From: Cacajao melanocephalus
Taxonomy: Eukaryota > Chordata > Mammalia > Primates > Pitheciidae
Direction of reading: 5' to 3'
DNA: 64,000 nucleotides
Assembly: GCA_963573385.1 (NCBI GenBank)
Contig: CAUYLG010038270.1
Location: forward strand, 1-64,000
The translations under genes and the position numbers were made by a program. Under the pieces are notes generated by a model. It searched no databases. It had not been told where the DNA came from and saw nothing but the letters and a program-made list of their open reading frames with translations. Shown piece by piece: positions 11,478-25,985 of the stretch. Numbering within the stretch: position 1 is the stretch's first letter; each line of letters begins with the position of its first letter.

Positions 11478-11760
11478 TTTTTTTGTTTTTTATTTTTATT
11501 TTTTTAAAGAGACAGAGTCTCACTCTGTCACTCAGGCAGGATAGAGTGCAGCGGCTTAGTCATGGCTCGCTGTAACCTCAAACTCCTGGGCTGAGGATAT
11601 CCTCTCACCTCAGCCTTCCAAGTAGCTGGAACTACACGTATTCACTGCTAGTGCGCCCAGCTAATTTTTTTGTATTTTGTATAGATGGAGTCTTATTAAC
11701 CAGCTGGTCTCAAGCTCCTGGCTTCAAGCGATCCTCCAGCCTCACTCCCAGAATGCTGTG
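11478..11760 (-). mobile_element. AluJ, antisense, 5' end missing
   Basis: The inverted tail at 11478-11505 is followed by AGAGACAGAGTCTCACTCTG, both arms and AATGCTGTG; the last 30-40 bases of the Alu 5' end are absent. It is diverged, as expected of an AluJ. It lies at the end of the L1M ORF2 fragment. Confidence 0.85.
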
Positions 11761-11790
11761 TAATAGTGTCTAGAAAAAGATTCACATATG

Positions 11791-12434
11791 CAGTCTATTC
11801 TCATTATTCATGGCATTGTGTTTTACAAAGTCATACTTAATTAGCGAATTCCATACTGAACCTAGGGAAAATGCAAAGTTAAGTTCCTGTGAGCCTCTGG
11901 TCACACATCAGTGGATCAATACATAACCTTGTTATATGTTTGTTTCTGTTTAAAGACACCTTATTTAACATATATTGTTGATTTACTGACATTGAATACA
12001 CAGCCAACAGCGCTATAACCCATGCCCAAATGAAGCATATGTGACGCACTTTTTTCCTGCATAAGGGACATCACAACCTTCTTGCACTTGGGATCACTAG
12101 ACAGCACTGATCATGATGCCTGGGGCCCATTGTAAACAGAAAAATTACCAAAAAAAAAAAAAAGTCACTAAATTACAAAAAAAATGTGGCACTAAATATA
12201 CTACAAAAAGGACAGTCATTTACAGTATGAGAGCTGAAACAAGAAGGCAGCGTGTCACCTTTTCAGCTTTCAGCCTCGGCTGGAAGCATGCACATTGGGC
12301 CAGTCACGGTTTTCGTCATTCTGTGCATGTCCATGAATGACCAGGAAAACACTGTGAGTATGAAATTTGGGGCACCAGTAAACTTTATGAGAGGCAAATT
12401 CAGAAATAAAGAATCTGTGAATAATGAAGATTGA
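11791..12434 (-). mobile_element. Tigger-type DNA transposon, internally deleted
   Basis: It has terminal inverted repeats: CAGTCTATTCTCATTATTCA at 11791 and a matching GAATAATGAAGATTGACT end at 12434. Inner text such as ATTTACAGTATGAGAGCTGA and CAAGAAGGCAGCGTGTCACC fits a Tigger (pogo-group, Tc1/mariner superfamily) element. At about 640 bp it lacks a transposase gene. A poly-A run lies at 12151-12164. Confidence 0.75.
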
Positions 12435-12439
12435 CTAAA

Positions 12440-12780
12440 CAGTTGGCCCTCTGTATTCGTGGGTTCCACATTCACGGATTCAGTCAACTGCAGATCAAAA
12501 ATATTCAGGGGCTGGGGAAGGAATGGTGCATCTGTACTGAACAGGCACAGACTTTTTTTCTTGTCATTATTCCCCACTATGTAGATAGTGCAATAGAGCA
12601 ACTACCTACATAGTTTTAACATTGCAGTAGGTGTTATGAGTAACCTAGAGATTATTTATTAAAGTATATATGAGAATTACATGGAAGTACATCATTGTAT
12701 ATCATTTTATATAAGATCCACAGATTTTGGTGTCCACGGGGTCCTAGAACCAATCCCCCAAGGATAGTGAGGGGCCACTG
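12440..12780 (+). mobile_element. MER2, full-length nonautonomous DNA transposon
   Basis: The element runs from CAGTTGGCCCTCTGTATTCG to GGATAGTGAGGGGCCACTG, an imperfect terminal inverted repeat pair. Its length is 341 bp, close to the usual 345 bp. TA follows at 12781. It follows the Tigger-type element with only 5 bp between them. Confidence 0.88.
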
Positions 12781-12849
12781 TATATTGCCAACTAATTTTC
12801 CATACATTTTCATCTTGAAAAAAGAAAAATAAAAAAGAGGAACCTTAGC

Positions 12850-13190
12850 CCTTTGTCTCCTATTCCCAGGCCAACACGATCACTAAAGTGCTTGCAGTCA
12901 GTATAGTTTAGCTCTGCATCATCAGTTGTAGAACATCACCTATCTAGAATCAAATGGTATATACTCTTTGTGCCCGGCTATTTTTGCTTATCAAACTGTT
13001 TTGAGATTCACTCATGTTTTGTGTACTCAGTTCATTCTTTCTGTTGCCCAGAAGTGTTCCATTGTATGACTATATCATAATTTCTTTATCCATTGTTTAT
13101 TTGCCATGGATATTTTGAGTTTTTGGTTTGGGTTGTTGTAAATAAAGCTGCTGTCATTTATCTTGAGTAAATACCCAGAGTACGATCACT
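12850..13190 (-). mobile_element. Old L1 3' fragment
   Basis: Inverted L1 ORF2 C-terminal text: TTCCATTGTATGACTATATC, TTTGGTTTGGGTTGTTGTAAATAAAGCTGCTG in diverged form, and GAGTAAATACCCAGAG. It is old L1M-type and truncated at both sides. Confidence 0.75.
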
Positions 13191-13227
13191 GTACATTTAT
13201 CAGAGTTGTAGATTGTTGTATATTTAT

Positions 13228-13398
13228 CAGGGTTTCTTTGCCTTAGGATTATGGACATTTTAAGCCAGATAATTTTTGGTTGTGGGACTGTCCTGTGCAC
13301 TGTCGGATGTTTAGTAATACCCTTGGCATCTTCCCAGTAGATGTCAGTAGCACCCCCTTTGTTACTACAGCCAAAAATATCTCCAGACATTTCATGTC
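13228..13398 (-). mobile_element. MER5A hAT transposon fragment
   Basis: On the plus strand it begins CAGGGTTTCTTTGCC and continues with GGACATTTTAAGCCAG, GGGACTGTCCTGTGCA and AAATATCTCCAGACAT, which is MER5A read backwards. The distal 15-20 bp end is lost where the copied segment at 13401 begins. Confidence 0.85.
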
Positions 13399-13400
13399 CA

Positions 13401-13534
13401 TGGAATGATGGACATGGCACCACACCTGGCCAATAACTTCTGATTAAAATTTTGAATGCCAAGCTTTGTACTTAGCATTTCATATGCAGTCATGCATGGT
13501 ACAACAATACAGATACATTCTGAGAAATGTGTTG
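13401..13534 (+). repeat. Copied segment, 134 bp, from 14925-15055
   Basis: It is 97% identical to 14925-15055 (4 substitutions and a 3-base indel). The downstream copy spans the natural join of an AluJ 5' end, about 55 bp of ordinary sequence, and the first 45 bp of a Tigger element. All three pieces are reproduced here in the same order, directly after a MER5A fragment. This copy is therefore the derived one. Confidence 0.88.
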
Positions 13535-14647
13535 AAACCTGCTATAGAATTTAGTTACTGCTTAATGGATATTGATAATAAAATTGTAAAAGCAAACTCC
13601 TGCATAAAGGAACATCCTCAAATGTGTGACTATAGCTCATGGTTGCTTTGCTAGGAAAAGCAAATCTTAGATCTTTCATTTATTCACTAGAAGGTTCTAT
13701 GTAGCGCATTTCATTCAAAAATTACAAAGCCTTAGGCCCATTTTTTGTAGATGTTGAAAAGAATGTGGTAGTTTTATTAATAAATTTTGAGTTGTTATGT
13801 GGTGGGTGCTACTGTCAGACACTGTAGCTACCACGTTAGCTCAGTTATTAGTTCATGTCCTTATGGCACTTACTGTATGTATGGGCTTTTCAGCCAGTTC
13901 AAGACTCTGATGTTACTGTCACATTTCTTTTCTTATCTGTGCTGGATACACATTTTTGGACAAGAAACATTAGCTTGCATTATTTTCTAAGGCAGGTTGG
14001 TAAATGCTTGAGTAGTCATTTTGTTGAAAGAATTTATCTCAGGCAAGAGTTTCACATGGGAACTCAGTATGTATTTTCTGATGAGCAATCACTTTGCATT
14101 TATTTTTGCAGGAGCTGCCATCAACAATCTAATTTTAGGTATCATCACCAGGGTCCATGCATGTGTAATTTTTACTGGATCTACGTTCCTTTCATTGTTG
14201 AAATTAGTTGAATGATTCTGTAATTTGCTTTAAAATGCAAAGAAGATCATTTCGTAGCCATCTTTTAATTTGCAGAGCTTGCGCTTCTGCCACTGATGTT
14301 TATTTTTCCTGAAAGCCTTTAGAAAGTGTGGGAAGGACTCAGTTAGGTCTGTAACTTCCCATGGAAGCGGCCTCTGAATCCTTGAGCAATATCACTTTCA
14401 GCCTCTCCTGACATGACCTGTTCTTGGTGTGATTGTCAGTGGTTCCAAAATAAAAGTCTCTCTTGAGGTCGGGGGCAGGAAGAGGCCGAGCTGACATCCA
14501 TGCAGGTTAATCCCAGCGACGATACAGAAAGGCCTGCATGGTGGAAGCTCTGGGAGAGGGCAGCTATGCTGTCATTCTGATCCCATTTTTGTGATTTCTA
14601 GGTTGTCTAGAAAAGAAGGCAGAACCAGTGGCCTGAATCCTCAACTA
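13535..14647. other. No recognised gene or repeat
   Basis: Apparently single-copy sequence. A 118-codon plus-strand frame at 13855-14211 matches nothing I know and has no visible gene context. Confidence 0.5.
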
Positions 14648-14955
14648 CTTTTTTTTAATTTTTTTAGACAGGGCCTCACTCTGTTGCCGAGTCTGGAGCG
14701 CAGTGGCACAGTTAGCTCACTGTAGCCTCGGACCCTTGAACTCAAGTGATCCTCCCACCCCAGCCTCCCAAGTAGCTATGACCAGGCATATACCACCATG
14801 CCCGGCTACATGCACTGCCATGCCCAGATAATTTTTCTGTAGAGACAGGATCTTGCTATGTTGCCCAGGCTGGTCTCAAACTCCTAACCTCAAGCAATCT
14901 TCCCAGCTTGGCCTCCCAAAGAGTTGGAATTATGGACATGGCACCACACCTGGCC
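14648..14955 (-). mobile_element. AluJ, full length, antisense
   Basis: The inverted tail is at 14648-14665, then TAGACAGGGCCTCACTCTG, both arms and the 5' end ACACCTGGCC. The centre has extra text around 14790-14825 (a repeated ATGCCC pattern), making it slightly unusual. Its 5' end is the left part of the segment copied to 13401. Confidence 0.9.
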
Positions 14956-15010
14956 AACAACTTCTTATTAAAATTTTGAATGACAAGCTTTGTACTTAGC
15001 ATTTCATATG

Positions 15011-16131
15011 CAGTCATGCATGGTACAACACAGATACATTCTGAGAAATGTGTTGTTAGGCCATTTCATTGTTTTGTGAACATTATACTTCATAACTAAG
15101 ATGGTACGGCCGACTCTGCACCCAGGCTATATGGTATGGTCTGTTGCTCCTAGGCCAGAAACCTGTACAGCATGCTACTATACAGAATACTATAGGCATT
15201 TCTACCACACTGATTACTATATGTGTATCTAAACACAGAAAAGGTAGAGTAAAAATACAGCATAAAAGATTTTAAAAAAAAAAGTACACTTGCATAGGAC
15301 CCTTAGCACAGGTGGAGCTTACAGGACTGGAATTTGCTCTGGGTAAGTCAGTGAGTGAGTGCTGAGTGAATGTGAAGACACAGGACGTTGCTGTACACTG
15401 CTGTACGCTGTGAACGTAGACTGTGCTACACTTATTTTTTAAAGACTTTTATTTCTTCAATAATAAATTAATCTTAGCCTATTCTTACTATAACTTTTTT
15501 ACTTTATAAAACTTTTAAAGTTGTGTAACTTTGATTCTTTTGTAGTAACAGTTTAAACACAAACACATTGTGCAACTATTCAAAAATAGTTTCTTTATAT
15601 ACTTACTCTGTAAGTTTTTTTCATTAAAAATTATTTTCTTTTTAAATTTTTTTTGGCTAAAATCAAAGACACAGCACGTTAGTGTAGGCTTTCACAGGAT
15701 CAGGATCATCGGCATCACTGTTTTCCACCTCCACATCTTCCGCCCTCCTACTGGAAGGTCTTCAAGGGCAGGGGTGGTAACATGCATACAGCTGTCATCT
15801 GTGATAGCAGTACCTTCTTCTGGATAACTCATGAGGAACTGCTTGAAGCTGTTTTATAGTTAAATTTTTTTCAATAAGTAGGAGTGCATCATTATGAAAT
15901 AGTATATACTCTACATAATTGTATGTACCATACTTTTATATGACTGGCATCACATTAGGTTTATTTACACCAGCATCACAACAAACACGTGACTACTGTG
16001 TTACACTGTGACATTACAATGGCTACAATGTCACTAGGTGACAGGACATCAGCTCCATTATAATCTTATGGGACTGCCCTCATATATACAGTCTGTCATT
16101 AACTAAGATGTTGCCAAGTAGTGCATGACTA
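15011..16131 (+). mobile_element. Tigger-family DNA transposon, about 1.1 kb
   Basis: Ends are CAGTCATGCATGGTACAAC (15011) and the complementary GTAGTGCATGACT (16130). Inner text such as AGTGAGTGAGTGCTGAGTGA, CAATAATAAATTAATCTTAG, CCACCTCCACATCTTC and AATCTTATGGGACTG fits a Tigger3/4-like (Zombi-type) element. I am unsure of the subfamily. No transposase frame survives. Confidence 0.82.
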
Positions 16132-16300
16132 TACATTATCTAATTTCATATATGTCATCTAGTTCTGAGAAGTGTCATAACAATTTTAGGAGGCATTTTG
16201 CCGATAAGGAAGCAGACTCCAAGGATGGCCAGCCACAGTTCTCAGAGCTGGTATACAGCTGAGCAAACCGAAAGCCAAGCCTCTCACCAAACTCCAGGGG
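16132..16300 (+). mobile_element. Possible MIR SINE
   Basis: Diverged MIR-like order of blocks: TCTAATTTCATATATG, ATAACAATTTTAGGAGGCAT, GATAAGGAAGCAGACTCC, then CAGAGCTGGTATACAGCTGA. Moderate support only. Confidence 0.45.
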
Positions 16301-17639
16301 TTTTTTTCCCCCTTTTCCCTGCTCAGCCAAAACTGTTTTTATCCAAATTAGAAACCCAGACTAGCCTAAGGTCTCCAAGTATGTAGACTTTCAGACCAGC
16401 AGCCCCATCACAGACCTCTGCAGAATGTACATCATTGGGAATTCACAATTAAGTGGCTGAATGATTTGCTTCTAAAACAGAAATGTGTGCTGTCTGTGGC
16501 GAGGGGTGGGAGATGGGCAAGAGCTGGTCGGGGGCATATTACCTTAAAGCCTCATGTACCAAAGAGCCAAACCATGAGGCTTTCTCAGAAAGCAAAGCTC
16601 AGCACTCACACGGCAGGTGTAGCAGCACAGGTGTGGAGAACCTGGGGGTCACAGCTATCTAAAGGCAGCCCCCAGAGAACACCTCAAACATTTTTGCTTG
16701 TTTTCTCCTGTCTGTGCTCAGCCTGGCAGTCACTGGCCTCTGATTTAAAGAGTTGAGTTTGCAGGTGGTTTGCTAATTATGACCCAACGAGCACTTCTGG
16801 CTTCGGTCGGAGTGAGTGGGGTGTGAGCCAGCACACAGCCATGGCCGCCCGCTGCCATCTGTGATTTAGAGCAAAATCTTTGAGAGAAGTATAACTGCCT
16901 GAATTACTGCTCTTTTATATGTTTTTAAATGAGAATGTAAAGGCCAAGGGCATTTTTGCCCATTTAATACTATTAAATCCATCATTAAATCTCTCACTGA
17001 ACACTGGCTGATTTTAATGATGCCCTCAAGTACCGATCCTGGAGCTTGACTGTGTTAATATTGTTGTATATATAGATACAATAAATAATGCTTAGCTAAG
17101 ATGGTATGAGAAGCATTGTGGCATGTATCAATAAAAATAGTCGTACTAATGAGACCAAGTGTCAGGAACAGATGGCGTGGTGGGAATTCAGCCACTGCAG
17201 CTAAAGTTTGGGAAAGGACAAAACTCCATGGCACATTGAATCCATCGCTAAAACCAGCCCAAATCCTCTAAATATTTTACAGCAAGCTGGCATAAAAGGA
17301 TTAGTTTGAAGTTATAGGATTTTTTTTTTTACTATGCAACTTTATAGCACTATGGCATAAAATCCACAAATGCTTTTCAGTATCTGTTCTATTTACTAGC
17401 CCCCACACCCCTGATTTCTGGGCAGAGTCACAGTTACCAGCCCGATCCTTACTGCATTGCGCTGTTATACTTGCATTATTACCATATAAGATCAAGAAGC
17501 AAAAGGTGGAAAATCTTGATTTTTTAAACATTTGTCGTTGAGAATGTGAACTTAATTTTGTCTGAACATTCAATATTCTACCCTTCACTTTATGGCCATG
17601 TTAATCTTTAATCATTGCAATAGCTACAACTGACGTTTA
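16301..17639. other. No recognised gene or repeat
   Basis: Apparently single-copy. GC rises around 16790-16860 (ending CCGCCCGCTGCCATCTG). No reading frame with recognisable content. Confidence 0.5.
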
Positions 17640-17815
17640 CGGATGTACACTGAACTAGTGTATGCTGATTGATAATGCCAATATCTCATGGAGCCTGACG
17701 TTGGCCTCATGAGTCAAATACCGTTATCAATCTCCAATCCCCATTTACAGATGAGGAAACTGAGCCTGAGAGATTAAACAACTTTCCCAAGAGTACAGAG
17801 AAGTAGCAGTCAGAA
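17640..17815 (+). mobile_element. MIR SINE
   Basis: The core CCATTTACAGATGAGGAAAC, followed by TGAGCCTGAGAGATTAAACA and ACTTTCCCAAGAGTACA, is a clear MIR core and 3' part. Confidence 0.85.
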
Positions 17816-17961
17816 TAAAAAGCCTAAATTTTTCATCTCTCTATTGTCCTTTTGCAAAAAGCATCCATAATTACACAAGATTAGAGAGTCCGTGCTCAGT
17901 GAAGGCCATGGGGCATCACGCAGAGACTATGTCTGTGGGGCGCAGGCACCAAGTGAACTCA

Positions 17962-22204
<4,243 letters not shown>

Positions 22205-22268
22205 TTCTTTTATTTCATTCATTTATTTATTCATTGAGCAAATGTGTTTGGTGCCTCTACTGTGTGCC

Positions 22269-22486
22269 AGCAAACATTTTCTGGAAAGGAGCACATGGTC
22301 AATATTTTAGGCTCTGAGGGCCACCCAGTCTCTGATGTGACTGCTCAGTTATGCCTTTGTAGCACAGAAGCAGCCATGGGTAACAGCAGTGAATGAAGTG
22401 GTGTGGCTGTGTTCCAGTAAAACATCATTTAAAATAACGTGGCAGGCCACTTTGGCCTGGCAGCCATTGTTTTTTGCTAACCTGGC
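22269..22486 (+). mobile_element. hAT-type MER element (MER33/MER58-like)
   Basis: Text CAAACATTTTCTGGAAAGG, GTCAATATTTTAGGCTCTG, GTAGCACAGAAGCAGCCATG and GTGGCTGTGTTCCAGTAAAA fits a common short nonautonomous hAT family. The exact family name is uncertain. It interrupts the L2. Confidence 0.7.
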
Positions 22487-23213
22487 CCTAAGATATAGCA
22501 ATGAACAAACAGAGAAAGTTTCCCATTATGATATTTACATGTTAGCAAGGGGAGACAAGAAACAAACCAATAAATATATAAATGTTAGGCAATAATAAGT
22601 GCTAAGAAGAAAAATAAGGCAGAGTAAGAGAATAGAGAGTGACTGGGCTGGTATTATTTAAGATGTGGCAGACAGGGAATGCCTCTCTGCTGAAGTGGTG
22701 GTTAAGCAGAGACCTATCAAGTGAGGGTCATGGAGGAGGGTGGACAGGCCAAGGGAATAGCAGGTGCAAAGGTCCTGAGGCAGGAACCTGTTTGGTTTGT
22801 TTGGAGAAAATCATTGTAACTAAAATAGAGTAAGGGAGAATGATGAGAACTGAGTCATGGGGGGAACCAGGACCAGATCCAAGGACCTTGGGTTTCATTC
22901 TCCATTAGCTGGGAAGGCACTGGAAGTTTTTCAGCAGAACACTGACATGATCTGTTTTGTGTTTTAAATGATCCCTCTGGCTGCTGTAGGGAGAAGAGAC
23001 TTGTCAGGGAACAAGGGTAGAAGCAAGAAACCTCAGGAAAAGTCAAATGAGAGATGACAGTGGTGTATACCAAGGTGGCAGCCTTGGAAGTTATAAGCTG
23101 CTTGATCCAGGATACGTTTTGAAGGTTGAGCTATCAGGATTCACTAATATATTGCACACTCAGGGTGAAAGAAAGAGAGGAGTCAAGATGAGTCCAAGGA
23201 GTCAAGATGAGTC

Positions 23214-23310
23214 TCTAATTCACAGATAACATTATCTTCTACATAGAAAACCCTAAAGAGCCACCCCCACCACACACACACACATACAATTATAGCTAAT
23301 AAACAGTTTG
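23214..23310 (+). repeat. Copied L1 ORF2 segment inside the L2
   Basis: The first 47 bp are identical to 25200-25246, and the match resumes after a variable CA-rich stretch to ATAGCTAATAAACA near 23308. The source is a contiguous L1 ORF2; here the segment sits between two L2 blocks. A short local repeat of GTCAAGATGAGTC flanks the left join. Confidence 0.85.
23262..23287 (+). repeat. Short CA-rich microsatellite
   Basis: CCACC followed by a run of CA repeats inside the copied segment; the equivalent place in the source (25250-25275) is a shorter CA patch. Confidence 0.8.
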
Positions 23311-24208
23311 CATCTGAACAACGAAGAATGAAGTTGCCGTTCACTCAGATGGGGAAGATGATGGAGAAAGCAGGTTTGTGGTGAAACTCAAGAGTTTAGT
23401 TTTAAATGTGTTCACTTAGGGTTCTATTCATGTATCAGAGTGGAGGTAACTGGGAAGCAGTTAGATGCACAAGTCTGGCATTCAGGTGAAAGGTGTAGTT
23501 CAGCCGGGTAAACATGGCCAGGATGAGATCATCCAGAACATAAGTATATTTGGAAAAGAGAAGTGATTGTAGAGCTAAACCCTGGGTTTCACAGTCATAT
23601 AAAAATCAGGAAGGTTAATGGATAAGCACAGACTGACCAAAAAAAAAAGAGAGAGAGAGAAAAAATCAGGAAAGTGAGAAGGATCTTACAAAGGAAGCTG
23701 GGAAGGAGAAGCTGAGAGTAGATGTTTTGATGACCAGGAGGAAAGTGATTCATCGAGGAGAGAATTATCTACTCAGACAGCACTGAGAGGTTCAGTAGAT
23801 GGGAAACTGAGAATCAGCCCCAGGAATGCCAGACTGACGTCAGCTCGACGCACAGACTGGATTCTGGACAGGGAGTTTAGATGGAGAGTACAGGCAGCTC
23901 TTCCTAGCAGTTTTGCTATAAAGAGGAACAGAGAAATGGGATAGTTGCTCAAGTGTGCTGTTAGGTCAAGGGAGAGTATTTGGAGATGAGAGATAAGTTC
24001 TGCTGTTTTACAGTGATCGGAATGACCCATATAAAGGGATTATGAACAGATGCTCATTAAACACTTGAGCAGCTTCAGTGGTCCTTCAGATGCTGGGATT
24101 CTAGTTTTGAATGAGATGTGTTCCTTATCTTTTCTTATAATGATGCTGTGGCTATCTTTTCAGTATAACTATAAGACTCTTTCTGTGCACGTGACTATTC
24201 ATCTATGT

Positions 24209-24301
24209 CCTGTGCTCATGGATTGGAGGACTTAATATTGTTAAGATAGATTGACATACCAATGGCATATAGATCACATTGATAGTCATGTGAGAGAGCA
24301 T
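24209..24301 (+). repeat. Copied segment, 93 bp, from 25511-25601
   Basis: It has 5 substitutions and a 2-base indel compared with 25511-25601. The first part (CTCATGGATTGG and on) is L1 ORF2 text, contiguous with the rest of an L1 in the downstream copy but not here. Both copies then share the same non-consensus text (ACCAATGGCATATAGATCAC). A MIR begins directly at the right end. Confidence 0.85.
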
Positions 24302-24422
24302 GGAAATGAGAAGACCTGACTCCTGCTCCTGGCTCTGCCATTTGCCAATGTTGTATCCTTAGAGAAGTTTCTGAGATTTTGTTTCTTTCCTTGTAAAATG
24401 AAGACATAATAATAACTGTGTG
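24295..24422 (+). mobile_element. MIR SINE
   Basis: GAAGACCTGACTCCTGCTCC, TGGCTCTGCCATTTGCCAA and TTGTAAAATGAAGACATAAT follow the MIR core. Its right end is split by the L1 insertion at 24423. Confidence 0.85.
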
Positions 24423-24694
24423 CTCAGAAACAGAAAATTAAATACCACATGTTCTCACTTACAAGTGGAAGCTAATCAGTGGGTACACATGGACATCCAA
24501 AGTGGAATAATAGACCATGAAAGGTGGGAGGGTGGCAGGGGAGTGAGGGTTGAAAAACTACCTACTAGTACAGCGTTTACATTCTGGGTGTTGTGTTCAC
24601 TAAAAGCCCAGACTTCACCACTACCCAATATATGCATGTAACAAACCTGCACTTGCACCCTCTAAATACACAAAATACGTAACTGACTAATAAG
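24423..24694 (+). mobile_element. 5'-truncated L1 3' end with a perfect target duplication
   Basis: L1 3' UTR text: ACCACATGTTCTCACTTACA, AGTGGAAGCTAATCAG, ATGTAACAAACCTGCACTTG and a short A-rich tail. The 15-bp direct repeat AATAATAACTGTGTG is at 24408-24422 and 24695-24709. Its length is 272 bp. It is of L1MA/L1P age and lies in a MIR. Confidence 0.92.
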
Positions 24695-24904
24695 AATAAT
24701 AACTGTGTGGTCACTTACCCAGGGTTTTTTGTTTGTGAAAATTCCCTGAAAAATGTGAATCACCACACTGGTATGTAATATTCTGAGCATATTTATCATC
24801 TTGTTGTTTTGAGAATTTATTTCTTAGAGATTTATGCCAAGAATTCAAAGTTAATTTTATATGTTGACGTTAATATAATATACTCTAACTGTAAATAAAT
24901 GATA

Positions 24905-25545
24905 ACAGCCACATGGCCATCTCAATATTTACAGAAAAAAGCATTTCACAAACTCCAAAACCCATCCATGATAAAAACACCCAACAAACTAGGAATAGAG
25001 GCAGACCTCCTCAAACTAAAAAGTTTTCTATGGAAAACCCACAGCTAACATCATGCTTAATGATAAAAGAGCAAATGCTTTCCCCCTAAGATCTATCTGC
25101 TCACTGCTTCCAGTCAGTGTCATCCTGGAAGTACTAGCCAGAGCAATTAGGCAAGAAAAGAAAAGGCATCCAAATTGGAAAGGAAGAAGTAAAACTATGT
25201 CTAATTCACAGATAACATTATCTTCTACATAGAAAACCCTAAAGAGTCACCCCCGCCCCTGACATGCACACACACAAGTATAGCTAATAAACAAGTTTGG
25301 CACAGTTGCAGAATATAAGATCAATATGCAAAAATCAGTTTTATTTCTATACTAGCAATGAGGAATCCAAATTTAGAAAATTTCATTGACAATAGCATCA
25401 AAAGAATAAAACACTTAGCAATAAGGTTAACCAAGAAAGTGCAATACTTATACACTGAAAACTATGAAACATTGTTGAAAAAAAGTAAAGCTTAAAAAAG
25501 TGGAAAAATGCCTGTGCTCATGGATTGGAAGACAATATTGTTAAT
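24905..25545 (+). mobile_element. L1 ORF2 fragment (RT region), sense
   Basis: Text ATCTCAATATTTACAGAAAA, ACAAACTAGGAATAGAGGC, TGCTTTCCCCCTAAGATC, TATAAGATCAATATGCAAAA and TACACTGAAAACTATGAAAC follows L1 ORF2. It is the apparent donor of the copies at 23214 and 24209. No frame is open across it. Confidence 0.88.
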
Positions 25546-25784
25546 ATAGATTGACAGACCAATGGCATATAGATCACATTGATAGTCACGTGAAAGAGCA
25601 TCTACAGGTGGGAGTGGGGAGAGACAGACTGCCAAGCATTGTCCCAGCCAGTTATGATGGGAGTTGGGTGGAATCCTGCTGGTGTGCTTATGCATAAATA
25701 CATCTACTGCTTTCTGTGCATGCTGTTAATCCTCTCTGTTTCTGCCTTTCTGAAGCACCTACTTGTGTCATCCCTTCCTTGTAT

Positions 25785-25985
25785 CAATGGTACATTCCTT
25801 CATTCTTTGGGCAAATATTTTTGAGCGTCACCCAGTGCCAGGTACTGTGTAAACTGTTGGGGAAAACCCCAGACCTGAAGGAGGTAAAAGATGAGGAGGA
25901 GAAGGAGGAGGAGACCAGAGGAAGAAAGAGGAGAAGGGCGTTCCAGGCAGATGGAGCTCCAGGCAGGATCCAGAAGGGATGTGAT
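25785..25985 (-). mobile_element. L2 3' end fragment, antisense
   Basis: Inverted L2 tail: CATTCTTTGGGCAAATATTT, AGCGTCACCCAGTGCCAGG, then CGTTCCAGGCAGATGG. A purine-rich run lies at 25888-25940 (GAGGAGGAGAAGG repeats). Confidence 0.75.

Larger units (their letters stand above)
22205..24030 (-). mobile_element. Long L2 LINE 3' half, antisense
   Basis: It opens with the inverted L2 tail (ATTTATTTATTCATTGAGCA, GCCTCTACTGTGTGCCAG). It then follows L2 through ATAGCAATGAACAAACAGAG, GCAGGTGCAAAGGTCCTGAG, GACATGATCTG, CCTCTGGCTGCTG, TCACTCAGATGGGGAAG, AGCAGTTTTGCTATAAAGAG and GGTCAAGGGAGAG. It is interrupted by a hAT element (22269-22486) and by the copied L1 segment at 23214-23310. No reading frame survives. 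Confidence 0.85.

Noticed and set aside
12113..12340. Frame across the poly-A at 12151
   Set aside because: It lies in the Tigger-type element and has lysine runs from the A tract; no transposase motif.
25888..25940. GA-rich stretch as a regulatory polypurine element
   Set aside because: It is an expansion in L2-like sequence; nothing separates it from simple repeat growth.
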